Positions 18,020-26,375 of a DNA stretch of 61,203 bases are shown here, piece after piece (positions within the stretch are counted from its first letter, which is position 1; every line of letters begins with the position of its first letter). This DNA comes from Chloroflexota bacterium (GTDB taxonomy: Bacteria > Chloroflexota > Dehalococcoidia > Lucifugimonadales > UBA2962). The notes below the pieces were generated by a model. The model did not search any database, had not been told where the DNA came from, and was given only the letters and a program-made list of their open reading frames with translations. The stretch spans positions 1 through 61,203 of the forward strand of contig QGNM01000005.1 in NCBI GenBank assembly GCA_003228095.2, written 5' to 3'. A program made the position numbers and the translations under genes.

Positions 18020-18688
18020 ATGAACACCGCGACAAAGTCTAATGTAATGAGATTATCTTATATTTTAAAACAGGAATATGGGGAAATTTCATGGTATCCC
18101 AGACGTGATCCTATTAACGAACTTGTGTACACCATATTGTCTCAACATACCTCTGATATTAATTCGGAGAGAGCTTTTGATCAGTTAATCACACATTTTA
18201 TAACTATAGAGGCTATATCGAATGCAGATGTTCTCGAAATTGAAGAATGCATTAAAACGGCAGGACTGCATAAAATTAAAGCTGTAAGGATTAAAGAAGT
18301 TTTAAATATAATCAACAATATGACAGGCGGTTTTGACCTTAGTTTTTTAGCCGAAATGCCGTTGCAAACTGCCAAAAACTGGCTTAAATCGTTGCCGGGC
18401 ATCGGGCCCAAAACAGCGGCTATTGTTCTATGCTTTTCTTTTGGAATGCCTGCAATGCCAGTCGATACTCATATTTATCGTGTCTCACGGAGACTAGGCC
18501 TTATTGATTTGAAAACATCTGTAGATAAAGCTCATGATTTGATGGAAAAAATAGTAGCTCCAGATGAGATTTTCCCTTTTCATATGTACTTAATTAAGCA
18601 TGGGCGTAAAATTTGCAAAGCCTTAAAGCCAAGGTGTAATGATTGTATTGTGGCTTCGAAGTGTCCTTCCAGATTAAAACCCAGCTAA
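18020..18688 (+). CDS. nth: Endonuclease III (base-excision DNA glycosylase/AP lyase)
   Basis: 222 residues, full length. It removes oxidised pyrimidines from DNA and nicks the abasic site. The helix-hairpin-helix LPGIGPKTA holds the catalytic K131, and D149 is in VDTHIYRVSRR. The C-terminal [4Fe-4S] loop has C199, C206, C209 and C215 in the family spacing (6-2-5). ATG start. Stands alone before argC. Confidence 0.95.
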   Translation: MNTATKSNVMRLSYILKQEYGEISWYPRRDPINELVYTILSQHTSDINSERAFDQLITHFITIEAISNADVLEIEECIKTAGLHKIKAVRIKEVLNIINNMTGGFDLSFLAEMPLQTAKNWLKSLPGIGPKTAAIVLCFSFGMPAMPVDTHIYRVSRRLGLIDLKTSVDKAHDLMEKIVAPDEIFPFHMYLIKHGRKICKALKPRCNDCIVASKCPSRLKPS

Positions 18689-18815
18689 GAATATACTAAA
18701 TTAGTTATATCGAAGCAGGTTTTTATGTAGGATGAAATTTTATAGAATAATATTGTATAAATTGAATCAATGATGGATTGCAAATCGCGAAGATTAAGAA
18801 ATAACATCTAGGCAT

Positions 18816-19850
18816 ATGAAAGCAGGAATACTTAACATAACCGGTTATGGGGGAGTTGAACTCGCTCGTATTTTGAATCGGCACACTGAATTTGAAATCA
18901 CTTCCGTTACTGGAAGGAGTGCTGCGGGTGAGAACTTGTCCGATATTTTCCCTCATTTATCTGGATTGAACTTAACTATAAAAGATCAATTAGATGATGA
19001 TGTTGATATTGTGTTTTCTGCTTTGCCGCACGCTGCAAGTGCACAGAAGCTTAAGGCACATATAGATAATGGTCAAAAGGTGATCGATTTCAGTGCGGAC
19101 TTTCGTTTGGATGACCCAAAAGAATATGAGTCTTGGTACGGAACGGCTCATCCATTACCAAATTATTTAAATACAGCTTCTTACGGATTGCCTGAGTTGA
19201 ATCGAAAGTCTATAAAAGCCAGCTCAATTGTTGCTAATCCGGGGTGTTACCCAACTGCTAGCATCTTGGCGTTAGCCCCAGCCATGGCGAATTCATTTAT
19301 TACCGAAGATGTGATTATAGATGCTAAATCTGGAGTCTCAGGGGCAGGGCGTGGACTTTCATTGGACACGCATTTTTCAGAGCTTAATGAAAGCATAAAG
19401 GCATATTCAGTTTCAGGTCATCGTCATATGCCAGAAGTGATTCAGGAAATTAACAAATTAAATAATGATCTGAAAATTAAACTAACATTTATGACTCATT
19501 TGATACCTATAACTCGTGGTATTCTGGTTAGTGTTTATGCCGGCATAAATCCTTTGAAACTGGAGGGCAGATCAAATAATATTGATCTAATTCGTGCTAT
19601 ATACCAAGAATATTATAAGAACGAGAAGTTCGTGACAGTAACTAATCAGCCTCCAACGACAAAACAAACTTTAGGGACTAATCAATGCTTGATATATCCG
19701 ACCATAGATACTCGCAATAATCGATTGATAGTTATAGCCTGTATTGATAATCTAGTCAAAGGAGCTGCTGGTCAAGCAGTTCAAAATGCAAATATCCTTT
19801 TTGGATTCCCTGAAGAAACAGGGCTTGAAGAGCTGGCTTTATACCCTTAA
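18816..19850 (+). CDS. argC: N-acetyl-gamma-glutamyl-phosphate reductase
   Basis: 344 residues. It reduces N-acetylglutamyl phosphate to the semialdehyde in arginine synthesis, using NADPH. Seen: N-terminal NITGYGGVELARIL nucleotide site, catalytic C144 in ANPGCYPTA, and H in HRHMPEV. The C-terminus IDNLVKGAAGQAVQN is the family signature. ATG start. The other arg genes are not in the window. Confidence 0.95.
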   Translation: MKAGILNITGYGGVELARILNRHTEFEITSVTGRSAAGENLSDIFPHLSGLNLTIKDQLDDDVDIVFSALPHAASAQKLKAHIDNGQKVIDFSADFRLDDPKEYESWYGTAHPLPNYLNTASYGLPELNRKSIKASSIVANPGCYPTASILALAPAMANSFITEDVIIDAKSGVSGAGRGLSLDTHFSELNESIKAYSVSGHRHMPEVIQEINKLNNDLKIKLTFMTHLIPITRGILVSVYAGINPLKLEGRSNNIDLIRAIYQEYYKNEKFVTVTNQPPTTKQTLGTNQCLIYPTIDTRNNRLIVIACIDNLVKGAAGQAVQNANILFGFPEETGLEELALYP

Positions 19851-19900
19851 GAATAAACTTTTCGTTTTGATGTCATAATATAAACTTGAACATATAATAT

Positions 19901-19977
19901 GCTCCCATCGTCTAGTGGCCAAGGACACCGCCCTTTCAAGGCGGAGATCACGGGTTCGAATCCCGTTGGGAGTACCA
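19901..19977 (+). tRNA. tRNA-Glu (TTC)
   Basis: Acceptor gctccca (19901-19907) pairs with tgggagt (19967-19973), with a G-U first pair. The anticodon stem ccgcc/ggcgg closes loop ctttcaa with anticodon TTC at 19935-19937. The T-loop is ttcgaat. Discriminator A and encoded CCA end at 19977. Confidence 0.96.
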
Positions 19978-20029
19978 AATCAATGGTTGATCAAGTGCAA
20001 TGCACTATTTGAATATTTAATTTTAACTT

Positions 20030-20683
20030 ATGAAAAATCTTGAAATTTTTGACCATATTAAAGACAGATCACTAATGGCAGTATTAGTTGTAGACCGGGT
20101 GGAAGAAGCAGTTAACACAGCTAATGCCTTGATCAAAGGTGGCGTATCAGTTGTCGAATTAACATTAAGAACCCCGATAGCTATTGAGGCCATACAGGCT
20201 GTTATAGATAATTGTCCTGGCATGTTGGTGGGGGCTGGTACAGTTTTAAAACCGGAACAAGTCGAGAGAGTAAAAAAAGCAGGAGCTCATTTTGCTTTGT
20301 CTCCTGGCGTTAACGCAAATGTATTAATAGAAAGCAATAATTTTGAATTGCCGTTTATACCGGGAATTGCCACTCCTTCGGAATTGCAAACAGCAATAGA
20401 CCTGGGGTGCACTTGTCTGAAATTGTTTCCAGCAGAACCGCTGGGAGGAATGCCGTATCTTAAGAGTCTGTCTGAGCCTTATAAACACTTGAACATCAAA
20501 TATATTCCACTTGGAGGTATAAACATTAATAATTTTAGTAGTTACTTGTCATGTCCTGAGGTTATCTCTATTGGAGGATCCTGGTTGACCCCAGAGACAC
20601 TAATAAAAGAACAATCTTGGAAAAAAATAACTACTATTGCTGAAGAATCTATCAGGATTATAGGCAAGAAGAGTAATTGTTAA
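20030..20683 (+). CDS. eda: KDPG/KHG aldolase
   Basis: 217 residues, (beta/alpha)8 class I aldolase that splits 2-keto-3-deoxy-6-phosphogluconate to pyruvate and glyceraldehyde-3-phosphate. Schiff-base Lys K131 in CLKLFPAE and catalytic E43 in VVELTLRTP are both in place; GAGTVL and PLGGI bind phosphate. The sugar kinase follows 4 nt downstream, giving a two-step route from KDG to triose and pyruvate. Confidence 0.92.
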   Translation: MKNLEIFDHIKDRSLMAVLVVDRVEEAVNTANALIKGGVSVVELTLRTPIAIEAIQAVIDNCPGMLVGAGTVLKPEQVERVKKAGAHFALSPGVNANVLIESNNFELPFIPGIATPSELQTAIDLGCTCLKLFPAEPLGGMPYLKSLSEPYKHLNIKYIPLGGININNFSSYLSCPEVISIGGSWLTPETLIKEQSWKKITTIAEESIRIIGKKSNC

Positions 20684-20687
20684 AATT

Positions 20688-21767
20688 ATGAAAAGAATAG
20701 TAACTTTTGGAGAGGTAATGATTAGATTTAGCCCCCCAGGCCTGAAAAAGGTAATTCAATCCTTGCCAGGAACCATTGAAGCTAGCTACGGTGGGGCTGA
20801 AGCAAATGCAGCAGTTCAGATAGCGATGTTAGGAGGAAATGTTGATTTTGTGTCATCTTTACCCCTGGGAGCTGTCGCCGATGGTTGTTTAAACTATCTT
20901 AAAGGCTTAGATGTTAATGTTGATTCTGTTATTAGGTCTGAATTGGGTTGTATGGGAGCTTATTATCTAGAGACAGGAGCTAACCAGAGATCGTCGGTAG
21001 TTGAATATCATCGCGCTGGGTCAACATTTTCAACACTACCAAAAAAATACTATAACTGGAAAAACTTTTTGACTGGTGCGGAATGGATTTTAGTAAGTGG
21101 AGTGACTCCTGCTATTTCCAAAGTAGCAAGTGAGGCAGTTATGGACGCTATAGAAACTGCTAAACAATTAGGTGTAAAGGTGTGTTTCGATTTGAATTAT
21201 AGAATGAAGCTTTGGCGGTGGGATCCAAAGTATACTCCGATACAATTAGCTTCCAAAGTCTTATCTGCATGTATCCAGAAATCTGACCTAGTAATTGGTA
21301 ATGAACAGGTATTCTCTAATGTTCTTGGTATTTCACCCGAAAATGGAATCGAAGATTTGACTATGCGAAGTACAAATTTAGCGAAAGAAATAATAAAGTC
21401 ATTCCCCGATTTATCGTATGTGGCTTTAAATATGAGAGAAATACTTTCAGCAACTCACAACAGATTTGGGCTCACTTTCTACGTTAAAGAAAAAGATGTT
21501 TCGTACCATGCTCCGTCCAACATGACTACCTATATCCCTTATGAGATTGATAGTATAGTAGATCGAGTTGGGGCTGGTGATGCACTTGCAGGAGCACTGC
21601 TTTATGGAATGTGCAACTTAGACACTTTTGATTATAAACAAGTTGCTGAATTTGCTGCAGCGGCTGGATGTCTATCCCATTCAATTATTGGTGATTTTAA
21701 CTTCATAAATAAAAAAGAAATCGAAAATTTGCTAAGTGGTAGTAGTTTAGGGGGAGTAGTCAGGTAG
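20688..21767 (+). CDS. kdgK: 2-keto-3-deoxygluconate kinase (PfkB family)
   Basis: 359 residues, ribokinase-like. N-terminal FGEVMIRFSPP and GGAEANAAVQ match KDG kinases, and the C-terminal DRVGAGDALAGALLYG is PfkB signature 2 with the catalytic Asp in GAGD. It phosphorylates KDG to feed the adjoining aldolase. Same operon as eda. The gene name is an assignment by context plus family. Confidence 0.88.
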   Translation: MKRIVTFGEVMIRFSPPGLKKVIQSLPGTIEASYGGAEANAAVQIAMLGGNVDFVSSLPLGAVADGCLNYLKGLDVNVDSVIRSELGCMGAYYLETGANQRSSVVEYHRAGSTFSTLPKKYYNWKNFLTGAEWILVSGVTPAISKVASEAVMDAIETAKQLGVKVCFDLNYRMKLWRWDPKYTPIQLASKVLSACIQKSDLVIGNEQVFSNVLGISPENGIEDLTMRSTNLAKEIIKSFPDLSYVALNMREILSATHNRFGLTFYVKEKDVSYHAPSNMTTYIPYEIDSIVDRVGAGDALAGALLYGMCNLDTFDYKQVAEFAAAAGCLSHSIIGDFNFINKKEIENLLSGSSLGGVVR

Positions 21768-21800
21768 ATTTATTTGATAAGATTTCGAAAGGAAATCAAT

Positions 21801-22346
21801 ATGACTAAAATTCTGTTTGGATTTATTACATTAATTATTTTATTTGCTATGGCTTGCGGAGGTAGCGGTGGTGCATCAGCATCTTTCAAAGACGCTGAAC
21901 GTTCTGAAGCAATCGTAGACGACGAACGACTCGAACCAACACCTACTGTGGAAACTCAGTTAGGTGAATATGGAGGAGGAGGGGGAGAAGTTACAAGCCT
22001 TGAGGATAGGGGTTTTGGATTGCCTCAAGATATAGCTTTGGGCGAAGAATATATGTTTCAAGAGGTAACAACCGTAACTGTAGATTTCAGAGAATTACTC
22101 AGTGATACTCGTTGCCCAGAAGCAAATACTTGTGAAGACCCAGGCCAAGCTGTCGTAAAACTAGGTGTCAGATCTGGTGGAATGTCAATGGGAGCTAGTG
22201 ATTTTTTAATTGAAGCAGGAGCGGTAGGCGAAGTTAAAAAACTTGGAAGATTTTCAGTTCAGGTATTAGATTTGGTTCCGCTACCGAATGTTGATGGAAC
22301 TCTTAGTAACGATTATGTTGCAACCGTACAAGTTTTTAGGCAATAA
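21801..22346 (+). CDS. Lipoprotein with Cys-rich beta-domain signature
   Basis: 181 residues from ATG 21801, chosen over an earlier in-frame start because an aaagga site precedes it and the signal then begins MTKILFGF. Lipobox AMAC-GG gives lipid anchoring. The mature part has a Gly/acidic linker, then VDFRELLSDTRCPEANTC and GQAVVKL. This resembles the widespread but uncharacterised DSRCP...C...GxAxV family of exported proteins. Function unknown. It lies 33 nt after kdgK. Confidence 0.75.
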   Translation: MTKILFGFITLIILFAMACGGSGGASASFKDAERSEAIVDDERLEPTPTVETQLGEYGGGGGEVTSLEDRGFGLPQDIALGEEYMFQEVTTVTVDFRELLSDTRCPEANTCEDPGQAVVKLGVRSGGMSMGASDFLIEAGAVGEVKKLGRFSVQVLDLVPLPNVDGTLSNDYVATVQVFRQ

Positions 22347-22379
22347 ATCTTTCGACTTAGATTAAAGATATCAAGGTTG

Positions 22380-22391
22380 GGCGAATTCGCC
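22380..22391. repeat. 12-bp perfect palindrome between two lipoprotein genes
   Basis: ggcgaattcgcc is self-complementary and GC-rich against an AT-rich background. It sits 44 nt before the next gene. It may be a protein site; nothing more can be said. Confidence 0.3.
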
Positions 22392-22434
22392 AGACGTTTT
22401 CGCGGATCCTCTTGTTTTTAAAGCACTACTAACG

Positions 22435-24012
22435 ATGTTCAAAAGATATATAGGCATTATATTTTATTTATTCTTAATGCTTGTTGCTTGCTCACATGAA
22501 ACTAAAAACGGTGCAGTTGAAACTTCATCAAGAATCAACAACTTCACCAAGATAGATTCAGATATTCCACTATCTTATAAAAGTTCCGATGACGTAGCTA
22601 CATATGGCCCCGTGATAAATGAAACAAGAGATGATGTAGTGTTACTTTCCGTACCTCCAATACTTCCAAATCTCAAACCAGGCTGGCTATGGGATACTGA
22701 TGGGCCGATAGTGTTATCAACTAAACTTGATACAAGTTTCGATGAAATATTGATTGTTGGTTCAAATGTTTTTGCTGACATTATTGTTTTTAATGGTAGT
22801 TTAATTTCTGTAGAGTCAGGGTTCAGTGTTGATATCTTTTTTGATAATCAAAAGATATATAAAATTCACTTTACTGGGTCCACTCCGGGTGCTGGATTTA
22901 GACGAAGCATTGATGTGATGAGTGAAACTATCGATTCATTAAATGTGACTTCAGGCGAGCATATCGTTGGGATTCATATAGACCCTGACAATCAAATTGA
23001 AGAATTTGATGAAAATGACAACGTGTTTGAGAAAATATTTGTTTGGTCTGATTATCAAGTTGATATGAAATTTGACATAAATTACTCTGACGATGATTTA
23101 AAAACAATATTATCGAAAGTGCCAAAACTGTTGAAATCAAATAGGCCTGTAATAGGTGAAGTTGGGTCGTTAGATATTGATGAGATACTTAATATTGCTG
23201 ATGCGGGTATATTTTTGCTTACGGGGTCAAGTGTTATGGATAAGCGAATTAGGATACAGATACTTAGTAGACAGGATTATTTGAATCGTCTAGACATAAT
23301 TTTTAAAGACATGCTTGCATTAAATGACGGTTCTGATTATTTGGCTTTTCATCAAGAAATAGGTTTTCAGAAAAAGTACTCTCTTGGGAAGAAAGACAGA
23401 ATAGATGGAATGGTTGATGTTATGGTTGATGGATCAAATACGTTTGATTTAGTGATCGGTACATTGGTACATGAATTGGCACACGCATTACAGGATTTAC
23501 TTGCCCCTATACAAACTGAAGGTAGCACACCGACTAATTCTCTTGAATTGATGGTAATTCGAGAAGCAGAGGCACAGCAGTTTGAAAGAGCTTTTTGGTT
23601 AGCCATACAGGAAGTTACAGGAGAGGATCTTTTTAGTTTTAGAGATAACAAATCTCGGGATGAATATATAAATTTCAATACATATATAGATTCTAATGAG
23701 GGGTATTATCAACACGATTTAGGTAGGTTGATACAATGGCTGGCGGTATTATCTGACAAAAATCTAGAAAATTTGAAAATTGAGTTGCTCAAGAACGGTG
23801 AATTGAGTTATAAATCTGGGATAAGTTTATTTGAGTATTTTCTTACGATTGAGCCTGATGATGTATCAGATTACGTCGTGAATTTGTTAGCGTCATTTGA
23901 TTATTATGATAGCGAGATTATAAGTCTACAAAAGGGCAGATTGACAACTAATGGGAACGCAGTGGAGTTTGAATATAAAGGACTAGAAAAAGTCAGCTTA
24001 CTTATGCCTTAA
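22435..24012 (+). CDS. Putative secreted zinc-metallopeptidase lipoprotein with CARDB-like domain
   Basis: 525 residues. The signal peptide ends LMLVAC-SHE (C19), a lipobox. Residues ~85-200 look like a CARDB/adhesion-type beta domain (GEHIVGIHIDPDNQIEEFDE-type strand pattern). The second half has HELAH (H346, E347, H350) followed about 27 residues later by REAEA, consistent with a gluzincin third ligand at E377 or E379. An extracytoplasmic peptidase is likely but unproven, and I do not recognise the family. ATG start; its stop overlaps that of convergent thiS by 4 nt. Confidence 0.75.
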   Translation: MFKRYIGIIFYLFLMLVACSHETKNGAVETSSRINNFTKIDSDIPLSYKSSDDVATYGPVINETRDDVVLLSVPPILPNLKPGWLWDTDGPIVLSTKLDTSFDEILIVGSNVFADIIVFNGSLISVESGFSVDIFFDNQKIYKIHFTGSTPGAGFRRSIDVMSETIDSLNVTSGEHIVGIHIDPDNQIEEFDENDNVFEKIFVWSDYQVDMKFDINYSDDDLKTILSKVPKLLKSNRPVIGEVGSLDIDEILNIADAGIFLLTGSSVMDKRIRIQILSRQDYLNRLDIIFKDMLALNDGSDYLAFHQEIGFQKKYSLGKKDRIDGMVDVMVDGSNTFDLVIGTLVHELAHALQDLLAPIQTEGSTPTNSLELMVIREAEAQQFERAFWLAIQEVTGEDLFSFRDNKSRDEYINFNTYIDSNEGYYQHDLGRLIQWLAVLSDKNLENLKIELLKNGELSYKSGISLFEYFLTIEPDDVSDYVVNLLASFDYYDSEIISLQKGRLTTNGNAVEFEYKGLEKVSLLMP

Positions 24013-24224
24013 CCTCCTCCTACTGCTCTTACAATTTCTATTTCATCTTTAGGATAAATTTGTACTTTATCCAGATCCAGTCTCCGAATCACAACTCCAT
24101 TCAACGCTATAGCAATAAGTTTGATGTTTATGTCCAACTTGGTCATCAATTCCGCTATTGTCATACAAGAATTGATTTGCTTATTTTTACCGTTAATTTT
24201 GATATTTATGGTCTTTGTCTCCAT
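24009..24224 (-). CDS. thiS: Sulfur carrier protein ThiS
   Basis: 71 residues, ubiquitin-like fold with the required C-terminal Gly-Gly (VRAVGGG). The C-terminus is adenylated then thiocarboxylated to deliver sulfur for the thiazole of thiamine. Last gene of thiG-thiE-thiS. The activating enzyme ThiF is not nearby. Confidence 0.9.
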   Translation of the reverse strand: METKTINIKINGKNKQINSCMTIAELMTKLDINIKLIAIALNGVVIRRLDLDKVQIYPKDEIEIVRAVGGG

Positions 24225-24229
24225 CGATA

Positions 24230-24853
24230 TTAATTAACCACCAATTTTTGCTTTAATGTTTTTGCAGCATCTTTAGGGTTGCTAGCACTCCATATTGAAC
24301 TTATGACAGCTATACCATGAGCTCCTGCTTTGATTACACTTTCAGCGTTATCTGCATTAATGCCCCCGATGCCTAATATGGGGGTCCTCAGAACTTTACA
24401 TAGCGTACTTATTAAACTTAATCCTGAAGGGTCAATTTCTAAATGCGAGTTACTTTTAAATAAAGTGCCTGCGATAAGAAAATCAGTTCCGGCCTTTTCT
24501 GACTTCAAAGCTGTTGTTTTTGAATGAATTGATCTTCCTATCAGTAATCCTTTAGGGATATCTGCTGCAACAGTGTCGATTCTACTTTCTGGTAACTGCA
24601 CACCGTCTGCATTAATTTTATGCGCGATCTTTGGGTTCCCATTAAAAATAAACAATGCCTTGTTTTTGGTAATTTCTCTGATTAAATTTCCAGTCTTTAT
24701 AACCTTACTCTCCGTGAATGCAGGTTCTCGCAACTGAATCATATCAACTCCACCTTCAATTGCGCCCTCTATTAAATCGAAATCGAGTTCACCGTACCTA
24801 GTGCTGTCGGTCAATAGAGTCAGGCACGGATTTGCGAAAGTTTCCATATGCAT
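24230..24853 (-). CDS. thiE: Thiamine-phosphate synthase
   Basis: 207 residues, TIM barrel. It couples hydroxymethylpyrimidine diphosphate with thiazole phosphate to make thiamine phosphate. Motifs: LLTDSTRY, MIQLREP, GVQLPESR, IAGTLF, GIGGINADNAE. It lies between thiG (13 nt) and thiS (5 nt), one operon. Confidence 0.93.
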   Translation of the reverse strand: MHMETFANPCLTLLTDSTRYGELDFDLIEGAIEGGVDMIQLREPAFTESKVIKTGNLIREITKNKALFIFNGNPKIAHKINADGVQLPESRIDTVAADIPKGLLIGRSIHSKTTALKSEKAGTDFLIAGTLFKSNSHLEIDPSGLSLISTLCKVLRTPILGIGGINADNAESVIKAGAHGIAVISSIWSASNPKDAAKTLKQKLVVN

Positions 24854-24866
24854 AACTTGTTGGACT

Positions 24867-25649
24867 TTAAGCCGATACGATATCTTTTGTGGAACTACTT
24901 GCTGAAGCGGTACTTTTGGCTTTAATGCGCCCAGCCATTAAACACTTTCGCCCAGCTTCAACGCCTAGTTTAAATGCCTCGCCCATCAAAACAGGTTCGT
25001 CAGCCTCAGCGATTGCCGTATTTACGAGTACCGCATCGGCTCCTATTTCCATTGCTATAGCTGCGTCGGATGGAGTTGCTAAACCTGCGTCTACTACGAC
25101 TGGCACATTTGCATTCTGAATGATTAACTTTATTTCTTCCAAGGTTTGTATTCCTTGACCTGATCCAATACAAGAACCTAAAGGCATTACTGTTGCACAT
25201 CCTAGTTGTTCTAACATTTGAGCTAACACAGGATCGGCATGAATATATGGAAGTACCGTGAACCCTTCATTAACAAGGTGTTTGGCGGCCTCATATGTAC
25301 CAACCGGATCAGGCATAAGGTGTGAACCTTCAGGGATCACTTCCAGTTTCAGCCAATTTGACCCTGTTAGTTCGCGAGCTAAGTTTGCTACGAATATTGC
25401 TTCTTCGGCGGTTTTACATCCAGCAGTGTTTGGAAGAATGGTGTATTTCTCCCAATCAAATAAATCCAAAATATTTCCCTCTTTTGGATTGTCTAAGTTT
25501 AATCTTCTTATTGCGACGGTAACGATTTGTGCCCCTGAAGCGGCTATAGACTCAACCATTTCAGTGTTGCTTCTATGCTTACCGGTACCAACCATAAGTC
25601 TCGATGAAAAAACTTTACCAGCTATCTTAAGAGGTTCACTCAAATGCAA
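24867..25649 (-). CDS. thiG: Thiazole synthase ThiG
   Basis: 260 residues, TIM barrel that builds the thiazole phosphate from deoxyxylulose phosphate, dehydroglycine and the ThiS thiocarboxylate. Seen: [24 protein letters not shown], the imine-forming Lys in [47 protein letters not shown]. First gene of the operon. No thiamine-pyrophosphate riboswitch was seen upstream. Confidence 0.95.
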   Translation of the reverse strand: MHLSEPLKIAGKVFSSRLMVGTGKHRSNTEMVESIAASGAQIVTVAIRRLNLDNPKEGNILDLFDWEKYTILPNTAGCKTAEEAIFVANLARELTGSNWLKLEVIPEGSHLMPDPVGTYEAAKHLVNEGFTVLPYIHADPVLAQMLEQLGCATVMPLGSCIGSGQGIQTLEEIKLIIQNANVPVVVDAGLATPSDAAIAMEIGADAVLVNTAIAEADEPVLMGEAFKLGVEAGRKCLMAGRIKAKSTASASSSTKDIVSA

Positions 25650-25826
25650 CTCCGTTTTTAATTTAATTCATTTAGTTGTGGTTGTAATTATTATTATAAA
25701 AACCAACAGTTTTTTGGATGATCTGTTATCCTAAATTACTTCTTTTTAAGATTCTAATGAATCAGATTATTGTAATTAAACATCCCAGTCAAATTAAAAG
25801 TAAATTATAAACGGAAATAATAGAAA

Positions 25827-26333
25827 ATGAATTCAGTTGGTCAGAAATTTATTAGACACTTTACCGCTACTGGATTTGTCGTCAATAATAATTCTCTTTT
25901 ATTGCATTGGCATTCTAAGGTTAAAGCTTGGCTACCACCCGGAGGCCATATTGAACGAAATGAAGATCCGACTGAAGCATTGCTACGGGAGGTTTTGGAA
26001 GAGACAGGGCTAGTAGTCGAGATTTTACAAAGTGAACATAATTTGGGATTTGAGTATCCGAAGCAAATACCTCCACCGTTTACTATTTTGATTGAGGATA
26101 TCAATGATAATGAAATTGGCGAACATCAGCATATTGATATGATTTATTTTTGTACACCAACTCGCCATAAAGATGTTTTTACAGATTTGAACCCCGGGTG
26201 GTTGTGGGTTAAAAAGGAAGACTTAGATAAAGGTTTACCTCTTAAAAATCATAAGGGAGACTTAGATATACCTCCAGAAGATGTTTTAATACTGGCTTCT
26301 CATGCCTTTAAGGCCGTAAACTTAATTGGTTAA
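25827..26333 (+). CDS. Nudix hydrolase
   Basis: 168 residues with a complete Nudix box, GGHIERNEDPTEALLREVLE followed by ETG, where the REVLEE glutamates bind the metal. It hydrolyses a nucleoside diphosphate linked to another moiety; the substrate is unknown. It precedes leuS by 42 nt and may share its transcript. Confidence 0.92.
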   Translation: MNSVGQKFIRHFTATGFVVNNNSLLLHWHSKVKAWLPPGGHIERNEDPTEALLREVLEETGLVVEILQSEHNLGFEYPKQIPPPFTILIEDINDNEIGEHQHIDMIYFCTPTRHKDVFTDLNPGWLWVKKEDLDKGLPLKNHKGDLDIPPEDVLILASHAFKAVNLIG

Positions 26334-26375
26334 GTGACAAACATAGTTAAAATCCAAATGGAGTATGCAATATAG

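Noticed and set aside
25650-25826. Thiamine-pyrophosphate riboswitch ahead of thiG
   Set aside because: Read on the minus strand, the conserved core of that riboswitch was not found.
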